Shown here piece after piece: positions 16,467 through 24,946 of a stretch of DNA of 64,000 nucleotides. The stretch comes from Roseiarcus sp963820095 (GTDB lineage Bacteria > Pseudomonadota > Alphaproteobacteria > Rhizobiales > Beijerinckiaceae). The notes beneath the pieces are model-generated. The model did not search any database. It saw only the letters and a list, made by a program, of their open reading frames with translations, and was not told the DNA's origin. Numbering within the stretch: position 1 is the stretch's first letter; the number at the start of each line of letters is the position of its first letter. Position numbers and translations under genes: made by a program. The stretch is taken from assembly GCA_963820095.1 (NCBI GenBank), contig CAWFZA010000019.1, forward strand, positions 1 to 64,000, read 5' to 3'.

Positions 16467-18381
16467 TTGGCGCCCCACAGTTTCGCCCAGAAGGACGGAC
16501 CAAGTCGGCAGTCGTTATTTCTCGTTGATGTCGTGTCAGAGATACCCGAAGCCAAATCCGTCGATACGCCGGAAGCGCCAGCAACCAATGCGCGGCCGCA
16601 GCTCATCTACGACGGCGATTGCGGGTTCTGCGCCTATTGGGCGCGCTATTGGGAGCAGCTGACGGGCGAGCGCGTCGACTATCGCCCTTATCAGCAAGTC
16701 CTGCCGCAATACCCGACGATCCCAGAAGCCGAATTCCAGCGCGCGGTGCAATTCATCGCGCCTGACGGCCGGCGCGCGAGCGGCGCCGAGGCCAGTTTCC
16801 TGACGCTTGCCCATGCGCCCGGCAAAGGGTTCTGGCTCGCGCTCTACCGACATCTGCCTGGGTTCGCCCCCGTCTCGGAACTGGCCTACGCCGCGATCGC
16901 CAAGCGCCGCCCGGCCTTCTTCCGCTTGAGTCTCACGCTGTGGGGCAGGAGCCACGAGCCGCCGCGCTACGATCTCGTCTCGTTCCTGTTCCTTCGCCTG
17001 TTCGGGCTCGTGACCCTTTCCGCCTTCGTCTCCTTCGCCGTGCAGGCGCAAGGACTGATTGGCAGCCGCGGCATCCTGCCGCTCTCTGAACTCGTCGAAG
17101 CTCTCGCCCGTTTCAGGGCGGAGCGTTTTTTGCTCGCGCCGATGGTGTTCTGGCTGAACGACAGCGACCTCGCCATTCAGGCCGTGTGCTGGGGCGGGGC
17201 CGGCTTCTCGCTGATGCTGGTTCTCAATCTCCTGCCACGTCTCAGCCTTGTTCTCATCTATGCGCTCTATCTCTCGCTCATCTACGCCGGGCAGACTTTC
17301 ATGAACTTCCAGTGGGACACGTTCCTTCTGGAGACCGCGGTCGTCGCGTTCATCATGAGCTTGAGGCCGACCACCGGCGTCTGGCTCGCGCGCTGGCTCC
17401 TGTTCCGCTTCATGTTCATGTCGGGGGTCGTCAAGCTGATCAGCGGCGATCCCAACTGGAGGAATCTCACGGCGCTCAACTACCATTTTCTGACGCAGCC
17501 GCTGCCGACGCCGCTTGCCTGGTACGTCGCAAAGCTGCCAGCCGGTCTGTTGGAGGCCGCGACCGCGGCCATGTTTGTCGTCGAGCTCGTTCTGCCATTC
17601 CTCATCTTCTGCCCGCGGCGTCTAAGGTTTGTCTCGGCGTTCGGGATCCTGCTGCTGGAAGGCTGCATTCTCCTCACCGGCAATTACAATTGGTTCAACC
17701 TGCAGACGATGCTCTTGTGCCTGACGCTGTTCGACGACGCGGCGCTGCGGCGAATTTTGCCGTCTCGCCTGACCGGGCTCGCGCAGACGGGCGCGAAGAC
17801 TCAGGCGCCGCGACGGATGGCGACAATCGCGGTCAATGCAGTCGCGCTCCTCATGGTGTTCCTGAGCCTGGTGCAGATGGACGAGCGGTTCGGCGGCAGT
17901 CCGCCTGGGCCGGCGCTGGCGATCGACGAGATGTTCGAGCCGTTCCATATCGTGAACCCGTACGGGTTGTTTTCGGTCATGACCACGGAGCGCGACGAGA
18001 TCATCGTCGAGGGATCGGATGACGGCGCTGCAATGGCGCGAGTACGAATTCCGCTACAAGCCCGGCGATACCAAGCGCGCTCCGCCATGGAACATCCCTC
18101 ACCAGCCGCGGTTGGACTGGCAGATGTGGTTCGCCGCGCTCGACGATCCGCAACGGATCCCATGGTTTTCGCGCTTTCTCGAGCGCCTGTTGGAAAACGA
18201 GCCGTCGGTGACTGGCCTCTTGGAAACGAATCCTTTTCCGGACAAACCGCCGACCTATGTGCGCGCGGAGTTTTACGAGTACACTTATAGCGGAAATGAC
18301 CATGCGCCCGGCCAATGGTGGGAGCGGCGCTTGGCTGGGCTCTACTTCCCCAAGGCGCACCTGAAAACAAAAGCCGAGTGA
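16467..18381 (+). CDS. DCC thiol-oxidoreductase / lipase maturation factor fusion (one frameshift)
   Basis: About 637 residues in two parts. Residues 45-160 are a DUF393/DCC domain with the redox motif YDGDCGFC (Cys52, Cys55). Residues 175-637 are a polytopic lipase-maturation-factor (LMF) region: GLIGSRGILPLSE, YAGQTFMNFQWDTFLLETA, FMSGVVKLISGDPNW, NYNWFNLQTM, then the soluble tail NPYGLFSVMTTERDEIIVEGS. The frame breaks at 18024-18027. Dropping one base joins EGSDDG to LQWREYEFRYKPGD and the family-typical IPHQPRLDWQMWFAAL. LMF proteins help disulfide-bonded lipases mature, so a fused thiol-redox domain makes mechanistic sense (inference). No lipase gene is adjacent. Confidence 0.85.
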
Positions 18382-18521
18382 AGCGCCCGCGGGCGTTCGG
18401 CCAATGAGTTGTCTCGGCGCAACGGCAAAACATGCGCCTGCGCGTAACTGCGCGCTTGCGCGGGCGACTTCGCCGGCATAGCGAAGGACCCAAGACTTTT
18501 GCTTTTCGAAAGCGTGCGATC

Positions 18522-18860
18522 ATGAAGCTTATTCTGGCGGTCATCAAACCGTTCAAACTGGACGAGGTGCGAACGACGCTCGATCGGCTCGGCGTCAAGG
18601 GCATGACGGTCAGCGAGGCCAATGGCTATGGCCGGCAGAAGGGGCACACGGAAATCTACCGCGGCTCCGAGTATAACGTCGCCTTCATGCCGAAAGTCCG
18701 CCTCGAGATCGCGGTCAGCGACCATGAGGTCGAACCGACGATCGAGGCGATCCGGGCTTCCGCGCGCACCGGCCAGATCGGCGACGGCAAGATTTTCGTG
18801 CTCCCGATCGAGCGGGCGATGCGCATCCGCACCGCCGAGACCGGCGACGAGGCGTTGTGA
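18522..18860 (+). CDS. nitrogen regulatory protein P-II
   Basis: A 112-residue PII signal protein starting MKLILAVIKPFKLDEVR, with the T-loop GRQKGHTEIYRGSEY and Tyr51, the residue uridylylated by GlnD. The B-loop TGQIGDGKIFV is also intact. PII proteins sense 2-oxoglutarate and ADP/ATP and control glutamine synthetase adenylylation, NtrB and AmtB. Neither glnA nor amtB is adjacent; the next gene is hemW. GlnB versus GlnK therefore cannot be decided from context. Start 18522 is fixed by family conservation. Confidence 0.95.
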   Translation: MKLILAVIKPFKLDEVRTTLDRLGVKGMTVSEANGYGRQKGHTEIYRGSEYNVAFMPKVRLEIAVSDHEVEPTIEAIRASARTGQIGDGKIFVLPIERAMRIRTAETGDEAL

Positions 18861-18923
18861 CGGAGAGGGCGGCGCCTCTGCGCCCCGCTGGCGCGCGCCC
18901 GTGTTCGCTGGCATAACGAGACG

Positions 18924-20121
18924 ATGATTCGCAGCGTGATCGTGGCAGCCGCGGGCGCCGACCGCAGCCCTCCCGATGAGCCGGGATTTGGGGTCTATGT
19001 CCATTGGCCCTTCTGCCTGTCGAAATGTCCCTATTGCGACTTCAATAGCCACGTGCGCGGCGCGGCAATCGACGAGGCTCGCTACCTCGCCGCGTTCAAG
19101 GCGGAAATCGCGCATCGCGCGGGACTTGCGCCGCGCCGCACGGTGCGCTCGGTCTTCTTTGGCGGCGGCACCCCCTCGCTCATGCGCCCTGAAACGGTGC
19201 AGGGAGTCATCGACGCGATCGCCTCCGCCTGGCGCCTCGACAAAGACGCGGAGATTACGCTCGAAGCCAACCCGACCAGCGTCGAAGCCGAGCGATTCCG
19301 CGGCTATCGCTCAGCCGGCGTCAACCGGTTGTCGATCGGCGTCCAGGCGCTGAACGATTTCGACCTCAAGGCGCTTGGCCGCAAGCACACGGTCGTCGAG
19401 GCGCTGGCGCGCCGTGAGGCTCGCCGCATCGCTCTTTCCCCGCTTCAGCTTCGATCTCATCTACGGCCGGCCCGGACAGAGCGCGGCCGCCTGGCGACGC
19501 GAGCTCGCCGAGGGGCTGAATTACGTCGGCGATCATATCTCGCTCTATCAATTGACCATCGAGCCGGACACGATGTTCGAGCGCCTGCGCGACGCGGGCA
19601 AGCTCGAGCTGCCGGACGAGGACCTGAGCCTCGCTCTGTTCCAGGCCACGCGGGAATTGACTTATGCGCGTGGGCTTCCGGCCTATGAAGTGTCGAACCA
19701 CGCGCGCCCCGGCGGCGAGAGCCGCCACAACCTCGTCTACTGGCGCTATGGCGAATATGCCGGCGTCGGCCCCGGCGCGCATGGACGCCTGGTCACGGCG
19801 AAAGGGCGCCTCGCGCAGGAGACGGAGCGGCATCCGGAAATGTGGCTGACCCAGGTCGAGACCGAGGGCCACGGCCTGGTCGAGAGCACGGCCCTCAGCC
19901 GCGAGGAGCAGGGCGACGAATTCCTCCTCATGGGTCTGCGCTTGAGCGAAGGCGTCGACCCGCGGGCGTTCGAAAAGGTGAGCGGCCGCCTCATCGATCC
20001 CGACCGGATTCGGAGCCTGATCGAGGACGGTTTTCTCGAGCGCGACGAGCGCGGGCGCATCCGCGTGACCGCAATGGGCGCGCCGCTGCTCGACACGGTG
20101 GTCGCCGACGTGGCGGCGTAA
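18924..20121 (+). CDS. hemW: radical SAM heme chaperone HemW (one frameshift)
   Basis: About 398 residues. The radical-SAM cluster motif CLSKCPYC is at residues 31-38, followed by FFGGGTPSLM and GVNRLSIGVQALND. The C-terminal half has SFDLIYGRPGQ, YEVSNHARPG and RHNLVYWRYGEYAGVGPGAHGR. The HNxxYW motif distinguishes HemW, a heme-binding chaperone for respiratory enzymes, from the oxygen-independent coproporphyrinogen oxidase HemN, which it resembles. The frame breaks at 19410: dropping the C there joins EALA to AVRLAASLFPRFSFDL. The gene often carries the old name hemN-like coproporphyrinogen oxidase. Confidence 0.9.
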
Positions 20122-20315
20122 CGGCAGGATTGGCGTTTGGGTTGACGCGGCGGCCGGCTGTAGCCGCGCTCGCTGAGCGCGGCTGAACGCGGTCAGCGAC
20201 CGCGTCTACATGTCCCGTTCAGCGGAATGGCAATTTGCGCTGGGATCTGCCTTGCGACGCGATAGCGCGCCCCGGACGCGTTGACCCGGCTGGCTTTGGA
20301 AGCCTACATCTAATT

Positions 20316-20346
20316 CGTACAAGGCTCTGTACATGCGAGATGTACA
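20316..20346. promoter_or_regulatory. candidate Phd operator (TGTACA repeats)
   Basis: TGTACA occurs at 20328-20333 and again at 20341-20346, 13 bases apart, with a related CGTACA at 20317. The second copy ends one base before the preferred antitoxin start codon. Paired palindromic half-sites at the start of a Phd-type operon are where the antitoxin or toxin-antitoxin complex normally autorepresses. This is inferred from position and symmetry only. Confidence 0.5.
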
Positions 20347-20347
20347 C

Positions 20348-20587
20348 ATGGTCGACGTGAACGTGACCGATCTGAGACAGAATTTGCCCTTATACCTCGA
20401 GCGCGCGCGCCGGGGAGAGCGCGTCCGCGTCACCTCGCGGGGCGCCGTGATCGCGGAGATCACGAGCCCGAAAGCGGGCGAGGAAGAAGCCGAGCTGATC
20501 CGCAGGCGCTTGCGGAGAACGGTGCTGGAGTACGACGTGCCCGACGAGCCTGCGCGCGCGCCCGACGAATGGACGGTCAATCAGTGA
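20348..20587 (+). CDS. Phd/YefM family antitoxin
   Basis: A 79-residue antitoxin: MVDVNVTDLRQNLPLYLERA, then RGERVRVTSRGAVIAEI, the Phd/YefM DNA-binding fold, with a charged C-terminal tail that would wrap the toxin. ATG 20348 is preferred because it starts the conserved region just after a TGTACA pair; an in-frame ATG at 20333 adds five residues. Its stop overlaps the toxin start as GTGA, the usual coupling of antitoxin and toxin. Confidence 0.88.
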   Translation: MVDVNVTDLRQNLPLYLERARRGERVRVTSRGAVIAEITSPKAGEEEAELIRRRLRRTVLEYDVPDEPARAPDEWTVNQ

Positions 20588-20984
20588 TCGTTCTCGAGCA
20601 CCCACGTCTTGGTGTGGTGGGTCGACGGCGAAAGAAAAAAGCTGTCGCGCAAAGCGGCTCAGGCGTTAACGGCAACACGGCAAGCGCAACGAGCTTCTCG
20701 TGTCGAGCATCAGCTTCTTCGAGATTGTGACGCTCGAGCGCCGTGGACGCTTGCGCTTCAGCATGACCGCGGCCGCGTGGCTGGCGAATGTGCGGAGGCT
20801 GCCGGAATATCGGCTTGAGCTGCTTACCGACGACATCGCCGAGCGCGCGGGTCAATTCGGCGACGCTTCCCCCGGCGATCCTGCGGACCGGCTGATCGCG
20901 GCGACCGCGATCGTGCGGAATGCGCCGCTCGTCACCCACGATGACAGGCTGCGGGAGGTTCAATCTCTGCAAGCCATCTGGTGA
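20584..20984 (+). CDS. vapC: PIN-domain toxin, VapC type (two frameshifts)
   Basis: A PIN-domain ribonuclease of about 132 residues once two one-base insertions are removed: the G at 20598 and one base in 20685-20687. The repaired protein reads VIVLDTHVLVWWVDG, then NELLVSSISFFEIVTLERRGRL, then GDPADRLIAATAIV and THDDRL. This gives the conserved acidic residues (first Asp in LDTHV, Glu in FFEI, Asp in DPADRL) that bind metal in VapC RNases. As printed no single frame encodes it, so the toxin is either inactive or the sequence is wrong here. GTG start at 20584 overlaps the antitoxin stop. Confidence 0.8.
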
Positions 20985-21065
20985 GTTCGAGCGCCGACCT
21001 TCCCGGTCGTCAGGCCAAGCTGCTCCCATTACCACATGTTCATAATGTATTTACTTTGCACGGTT

Positions 21066-21103
21066 CCCGTTTAGCGGCTACCCGAAGGGCGGAACTAAAC
21101 GGG
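21066..21103. other. 9-bp inverted repeat downstream of metZ
   Basis: CCCGTTTAG (21066-21074) and CTAAACGGG (21095-21103) form a perfect stem with a 20-base loop, about 65 bases beyond the metZ stop codon. There is no T-tract on either strand, so it could be a processing or stabilising stem rather than an intrinsic terminator. Confidence 0.35.
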
Positions 21104-21167
21104 GTCTCAACCCACTGAAAACATTGGGGCACGCCGGTAAAATGGCGGTTAGGCTAGCGCGCCTGGC

Positions 21168-22394
21168 CTATTCGGCGGCTTGGCGCGGAAGCGACGCCTT
21201 GTCGAGCGCCTGGCCCAAGTCCTCGATCAGATCGTCGGCGTCCTCGAGGCCGACCGACAACCGGAGCAGGCCCGGCGCAATGCCGAGCGCGGCCCGCTGC
21301 TCAGGCTTGAGCCGCTGATGGGTCGTCGTCTCCGGATGAGTGATGAGGCTCTTGGCGTCGCCGAGATTGTTGGAGATGCCGATGATGGTGAGCGCGTTGG
21401 CGACCCGGAACGCCGCCGCCTTCCCGCCCGCGACCTCGAAGGCCACGATCGTCCCGCCGCCTTCCATCTGCCGCTTGGCGAGCGCCGCCTGCGGATGATC
21501 GGCGCGGCCCGGATAGAGCGTGCGGACGACCGCGGGATGATGGCTGAGGAAGTCTGCGATCTTCGCGGCGCTCCGTGTTTGCGCCGCGACGCGGACGGTC
21601 AGGGTCTCCAGCGACTTGAGCAGCGTCCAGGCGTTGAACGGCGAGAGGCACGGTCCGGTTTGGCGGAGGAAATTGTGGATGTGGTCGGCGATGAACTTCT
21701 CGCTTGCGAGGATCACGCCGCCGAGCACGCGCCCCTGGCCGTCGATGTGCTTGGTCGCCGAATAGACCACGCAATCGGCGCCGAGCTTCATCGGATGCTG
21801 CAGCAGCGGCGTGGCGAACACGTTGTCGACCACCAGGGTCGCGCCCGCCCCATGCATGATCTCGGCGACGCCGGCGATGTCGACGAGTTCGAGGGTCGGA
21901 TTGGTCGGCGATTCCAGGAACGCCGTCTTCGTGTTCGGACGCAGGGCCGCGCGCCAGGCGTTGAGATCCGCGCCGTCGACGAGGGTCGAGGCGACGCCGA
22001 AGCGCGGCAACAGCTCCTCGACTACATAGAGGCACGAGCCGAACAAAGCCCGCGCGGCGACGATGTGGTCGCCAGCCTTGAGCTGGCCCATGAGCGAGGC
22101 GGTGACCGCAGCCATCCCGCTCGCCGTCGCGCGCGCGGCCTCGGCGCCTTCGAGCAGCGCCATCCGGCGCTCGAACATCGAGACCGTCGGATTGGCGAAG
22201 CGCGAATAGATGAAGCCGGGATCGTCGCCCTTGAAGCGCGCCTCGGCGAGCTCCATCGTGTCGTAGAGATAGCCCTGGGTGAGAAAAAGGGCCTCGGACG
22301 TCTCGCCGAAGCCCGAGCGCATCGATCCGCCATGAATCAACTGCGTCGCGGGCCTGAGGGTCTTGGGATCTCGGGATTTGCGCGGGCTCGTCAT
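21168..22394 (-). CDS. metZ: O-succinylhomoserine sulfhydrylase
   Basis: A 408-residue PLP-dependent Cys/Met-metabolism enzyme that condenses O-succinylhomoserine with sulfide to homocysteine, the direct-sulfurylation route to methionine. The PLP lysine is K215 in YSATKHIDGQGR. TQGYLYDTMELAE, FIYSRFANPTVSMFE and NTKTAFLESPTNPTLE are typical of MetZ. A SAM-II riboswitch about 66 bases upstream of the ATG indicates repression when S-adenosylmethionine is abundant. The gene is monocistronic and convergent with the toxin-antitoxin pair. Confidence 0.95.
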   Translation of the reverse strand: MTSPRKSRDPKTLRPATQLIHGGSMRSGFGETSEALFLTQGYLYDTMELAEARFKGDDPGFIYSRFANPTVSMFERRMALLEGAEAARATASGMAAVTASLMGQLKAGDHIVAARALFGSCLYVVEELLPRFGVASTLVDGADLNAWRAALRPNTKTAFLESPTNPTLELVDIAGVAEIMHGAGATLVVDNVFATPLLQHPMKLGADCVVYSATKHIDGQGRVLGGVILASEKFIADHIHNFLRQTGPCLSPFNAWTLLKSLETLTVRVAAQTRSAAKIADFLSHHPAVVRTLYPGRADHPQAALAKRQMEGGGTIVAFEVAGGKAAAFRVANALTIIGISNNLGDAKSLITHPETTTHQRLKPEQRAALGIAPGLLRLSVGLEDADDLIEDLGQALDKASLPRQAAE

Positions 22395-22460
22395 CGTTCA
22401 AGTCCTCTCACGCCGACGGCGCCTGACGGACTTCAAGATGAGGCGACGATCTGGAATGCG

Positions 22461-22524
22461 CCCCGATCTTTTAGCCCGTTGTTTAACGTGGCGGCAAGCC
22501 GATCGGCTCAAATGACCACGAACA
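22461..22524 (-). promoter_or_regulatory. SAM-II riboswitch upstream of metZ
   Basis: Read leftward, this segment carries the SAM-II (metA/metX RNA) consensus in order: CGTGGTCATTTG (22520-22509), GCCGATCGGCTTGC, GCCACGTTAAACA, then GGGCTAAAAGATCGG. The CGTGG/CCACG pairing forms P1 and the conserved GCTAAA completes the pseudoknot near the ribosome-binding region. The class is restricted mainly to alphaproteobacteria and precedes metA, metX or metZ genes, exactly as here. SAM binding normally sequesters the translation start. Recognised from memory of the consensus; a covariance search of the SAM-II Rfam family would confirm. Confidence 0.92.
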
Positions 22525-22625
22525 AAGCCTGCATAGCGCCTGCGCAGTCTTGGCGTCAAGACCAAGTCTTGGCTTAAAGGCGAGGGGGCGCTAACAACGC
22601 GAAACCGCCCTTGAGGCCTTAACGC

Positions 22626-23807
22626 TTGTCGCCGCCCCGAACGCCGCTTCCCGTGATCCTCGACCCTCATGAACCGGGCGTGGCGGAAGCGCTGTTCTCC
22701 GCTCCGTTCGGCCTGTTCGGGCGGCAGAAGATTAAGGCCATGATTGGCCGGAAACTGATCCGGGCGGAGACCGAGATCGAGCCCTCGCAGCTTCAGCCCG
22801 CCAGTCTCGATCTCAGGCTCAGCAAGGAAGCCTATCGCGTTCGCTCGAGCTTCCTGCCTGGGCGCGAGAGCACTGTTCGCGAGCGGCTCAAGAGCCTGAA
22901 CGCGGAGCCCGTCTCGCTCGCGGGCAAGGGCGCCGTGCTGGAGAAAGGCATCGTCTACGTCGCCCGTCTCATGGAGCGGCTGGAGCTGAGGCCCAATCTG
23001 TCCGGCGCCGCAAATCCGAAGAGTTCGACCGGGAGGATCGACATCTTCACCCGCCTCATCGTCGACGGAGGGGAGGCGTTCGACGACGTGCCGCTCGACT
23101 ACAAGGGCGAGCTCTGGCTCGAGATTTCGCCCCGCAGCTTCAGCGTCCGGGTCAAAGCGGGGACGAAGCTGAACCAGGTCCGGTTCCGCAGCCGCCACCC
23201 CCAGCAGCGGGATCGGCACACTTTCACTCTGGACGACGCGGAACTTCGCAAGCGTCACCTTGCCGCCCCGCTGGTCGATAGCCCGCTCGATATGCGCGAG
23301 GGCGTGGTGCTCAGGGTCGACCTTGGCGGCTTGGGCGAGTCCGTTGTCGGCTATCGGGCGATCAAGAACAGCGACGTCGTCGACGTCAACCGCCTGCGCG
23401 GCTATGTGGTCGAGGATTTCTGGGAGCCCATTCACGCCCGCGAGGATCGGCGGCTGATCCTTGATCCCGACCAGTTTTACATCCTGGCTTCGCGGGAGAA
23501 AGTGCAGATCCCTTCGGATCTCGCGGCGGAGATGGCGCCGATCGACCCGGCGTTCGGGGAGTTTCGCGTTCATTACGCCGGTTTCTTTGATCCAGGCTTC
23601 GGGCAGGGCGCGGACGGGCGCCCGTCCGCGCGGGCGGTGTTGGAAGTGCGCAGCCGCGATGTGCCGTTCCTCCTTGAGGACGGCCAGCCGGTCGGGAGGC
23701 TGGTGTACGAAAAGCTCGCTGGCCCGCCGGACGCGCTCTACGGCGCCGACGCGACCTCCAATTACCAACATCAGGGTCTCAAATTGTCCAAGCACTTCCG
23801 GGCTTGA
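22626..23807 (+). CDS. dcd: 2'-deoxycytidine 5'-triphosphate deaminase, long alphaproteobacterial form
   Basis: A 393-residue dCTP deaminase/dUTPase-fold protein, about twice the 190-residue enterobacterial Dcd. It appears to be a tandem of two trimeric-dUTPase-like halves. The first half contains IEPSQLQPASLDLRLS (the substrate-pocket region) and NPKSSTGRIDIFTRL; the second contains FEILASREKVQIP-like sequence and HYAGFFDPGFG. It should convert dCTP to dUTP for thymidylate synthesis. The start is uncertain: TTG at 22626 gives the usual short N terminus, and the next candidates are GTG at 22653 and an ATG 38 codons in. Confidence 0.9.
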   Translation: MSPPRTPLPVILDPHEPGVAEALFSAPFGLFGRQKIKAMIGRKLIRAETEIEPSQLQPASLDLRLSKEAYRVRSSFLPGRESTVRERLKSLNAEPVSLAGKGAVLEKGIVYVARLMERLELRPNLSGAANPKSSTGRIDIFTRLIVDGGEAFDDVPLDYKGELWLEISPRSFSVRVKAGTKLNQVRFRSRHPQQRDRHTFTLDDAELRKRHLAAPLVDSPLDMREGVVLRVDLGGLGESVVGYRAIKNSDVVDVNRLRGYVVEDFWEPIHAREDRRLILDPDQFYILASREKVQIPSDLAAEMAPIDPAFGEFRVHYAGFFDPGFGQGADGRPSARAVLEVRSRDVPFLLEDGQPVGRLVYEKLAGPPDALYGADATSNYQHQGLKLSKHFRA

Positions 23808-23872
23808 GCGGGCAGGAGGCGACGCGCCCCGACTTATTGTGACAGTTTGACCGTGAGAACGTCACATTTCGC

Positions 23873-23900
23873 TTGGCGGGAGGGCGCCTTTTCTTATATG
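23873..23900 (+). promoter_or_regulatory. candidate sigma-70 promoter for secE-nusG
   Basis: TTGGCG (23873-23878), a 16-base spacer and TATATG (23895-23900) resemble a housekeeping promoter 100 bases before secE. An inverted repeat TGTGAC/GTCACA (23838-23843, 23861-23866) lies just upstream. Assigned by eye only. Confidence 0.35.
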
Positions 23901-23912
23901 AGGTCGGGGTGG

Positions 23913-23946
23913 CGCGGCGCCGGGAGGCTCCGCGCCGCGAGTTTTT
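23913..23946 (+). terminator. GC-rich hairpin with T-tract before secE
   Basis: A perfect 8-bp GC stem (CGCGGCGC 23913-23920, GCGCCGCG 23932-23939) with an 11-base loop is followed by AGTTTTT: an intrinsic terminator by shape. It is about 105 bases beyond the dcd stop, so it probably ends dcd transcription. It also sits only about 10 bases past the candidate secE promoter, so the true secE start site may be downstream of it. Confidence 0.65.
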
Positions 23947-23999
23947 CTGGCCGAAGGTCGTCGCTCGCCACGCCGGAAGCCCTAACTTGCATTGAAACA

Positions 24000-24197
24000 A
24001 TGGCCAACCCCTTCGAATTCATTCAGCAGGTGCGCGCTGAGGCCGCCAAGGTCATCTGGCCGACGCGGCGCGAGACCCTCATCACGACCGGGCTCGTGCT
24101 TCTGCTGGTCGTGTTCACGAGCCTGTTCTTCCTCGTCGTCGACGAGGTGCTGCGCACTATTGTTTCGCTCGTGCTCGGCTTCGGGCGCAACGGCTAG
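24000..24197 (+). CDS. secE: preprotein translocase subunit SecE
   Basis: A 65-residue single-helix SecE. The amphipathic N terminus NPFEFIQQVRAEAAKVIWPTR carries the conserved VxWP motif that contacts SecY; one transmembrane helix (about residues 32-60) follows. It stabilises the SecYEG channel in the inner membrane. The usual upstream tRNA-Trp is not present within 200 bases. nusG starts 28 bases downstream, the standard secE-nusG pair. Confidence 0.95.
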   Translation: MANPFEFIQQVRAEAAKVIWPTRRETLITTGLVLLLVVFTSLFFLVVDEVLRTIVSLVLGFGRNG

Positions 24198-24225
24198 CGT
24201 TGGTCATGATCCGGAACGCCCAAAC

Positions 24226-24756
24226 ATGAGCATGCGCTGGTATATCGTTCACGCCTATTCCAACTTCGAGAAGAAGGTGGCGGAATCCATTCGCGAGCAG
24301 GCAGGCCAACGAGGCCTCTCCGACAAGTTCGAGGAGATTCTGGTGCCGACCGAGCAGGTCGTCGAGATGCGCCGCGGGCGCAAGATCAACTCGGAGCGGA
24401 AGTTCTTCCCGGGCTACGTCTTGGTCAAATGCGACCTCACCGACGAGGTCTACCACCTGATCAAGAACACGCCAAAAGTGACGGGCTTCCTCGGCGCGGA
24501 CAAAAAGCCGATGCCGATCCCTGACATCGAGGCCGACCGCATCAAGGGACAGGTGGCCGACGGGGTCGAACGGCCGAAGGCGGCGATCCGGTTCGAGATC
24601 GGCGAAAACGTGCGGGTGGCGGACGGGCCTTTCGCCTCCTTCAACGGCGTCGTCGAGGAAGTCGACGAATCCCGATCGCGGGTCAAAGTTGCAGTGTCGA
24701 TCTTCGGCCGCGCCACGCCAGTCGACCTGGAATTCGGGCAGGTCGAAAAGGTCTGA
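24226..24756 (+). CDS. nusG: transcription termination/antitermination protein NusG
   Basis: A 176-residue NusG. The NGN domain opens MRWYIVHAYSNFEKKVAE and includes the FFPGYVLVKCDL core that clamps RNA polymerase. The KOW domain (about residues 123-176) contains GENVRVADGPFASFNGVVEEVD and ends VDLEFGQVEKV. It links RNA polymerase to ribosomal S10 or Rho. The rplK-rplA genes that normally follow are absent; instead an accessory glycan cluster begins 190 bases on, which marks a synteny break. Confidence 0.97.
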   Translation: MSMRWYIVHAYSNFEKKVAESIREQAGQRGLSDKFEEILVPTEQVVEMRRGRKINSERKFFPGYVLVKCDLTDEVYHLIKNTPKVTGFLGADKKPMPIPDIEADRIKGQVADGVERPKAAIRFEIGENVRVADGPFASFNGVVEEVDESRSRVKVAVSIFGRATPVDLEFGQVEKV

Positions 24757-24946
24757 TTGTAGCCGTCCGAGCGCTGCCGCACGCGATTGCAACCGGGGCT
24801 CCTCCGCGTTTACCTGCTCGAAAGGCATGACGCGCCGAGACGTTCCGCTCGGTCTCCTGGCCTTGCGCCGATCGGCTATCCGTGCATATTCCGCCGCGGT
24901 CTGGGAAGGCCGCGCGGCGCAGCAGCAATTGGCGGAAAGGGACGAA

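Noticed and set aside
21180..22577. 465-codon open frame antisense to metZ and its riboswitch
   Set aside because: Mirror of a clear MetZ and of a structured RNA; arginine-rich with no family features.
22398..23795. 465-codon open frame antisense to dcd
   Set aside because: Shadow of the conserved deaminase; no recognisable motif or ribosome site.
23808..23999. Expected tRNA-Trp upstream of secE
   Set aside because: No cloverleaf, no T-loop GGTTCGA and no CCA end can be found in this interval.
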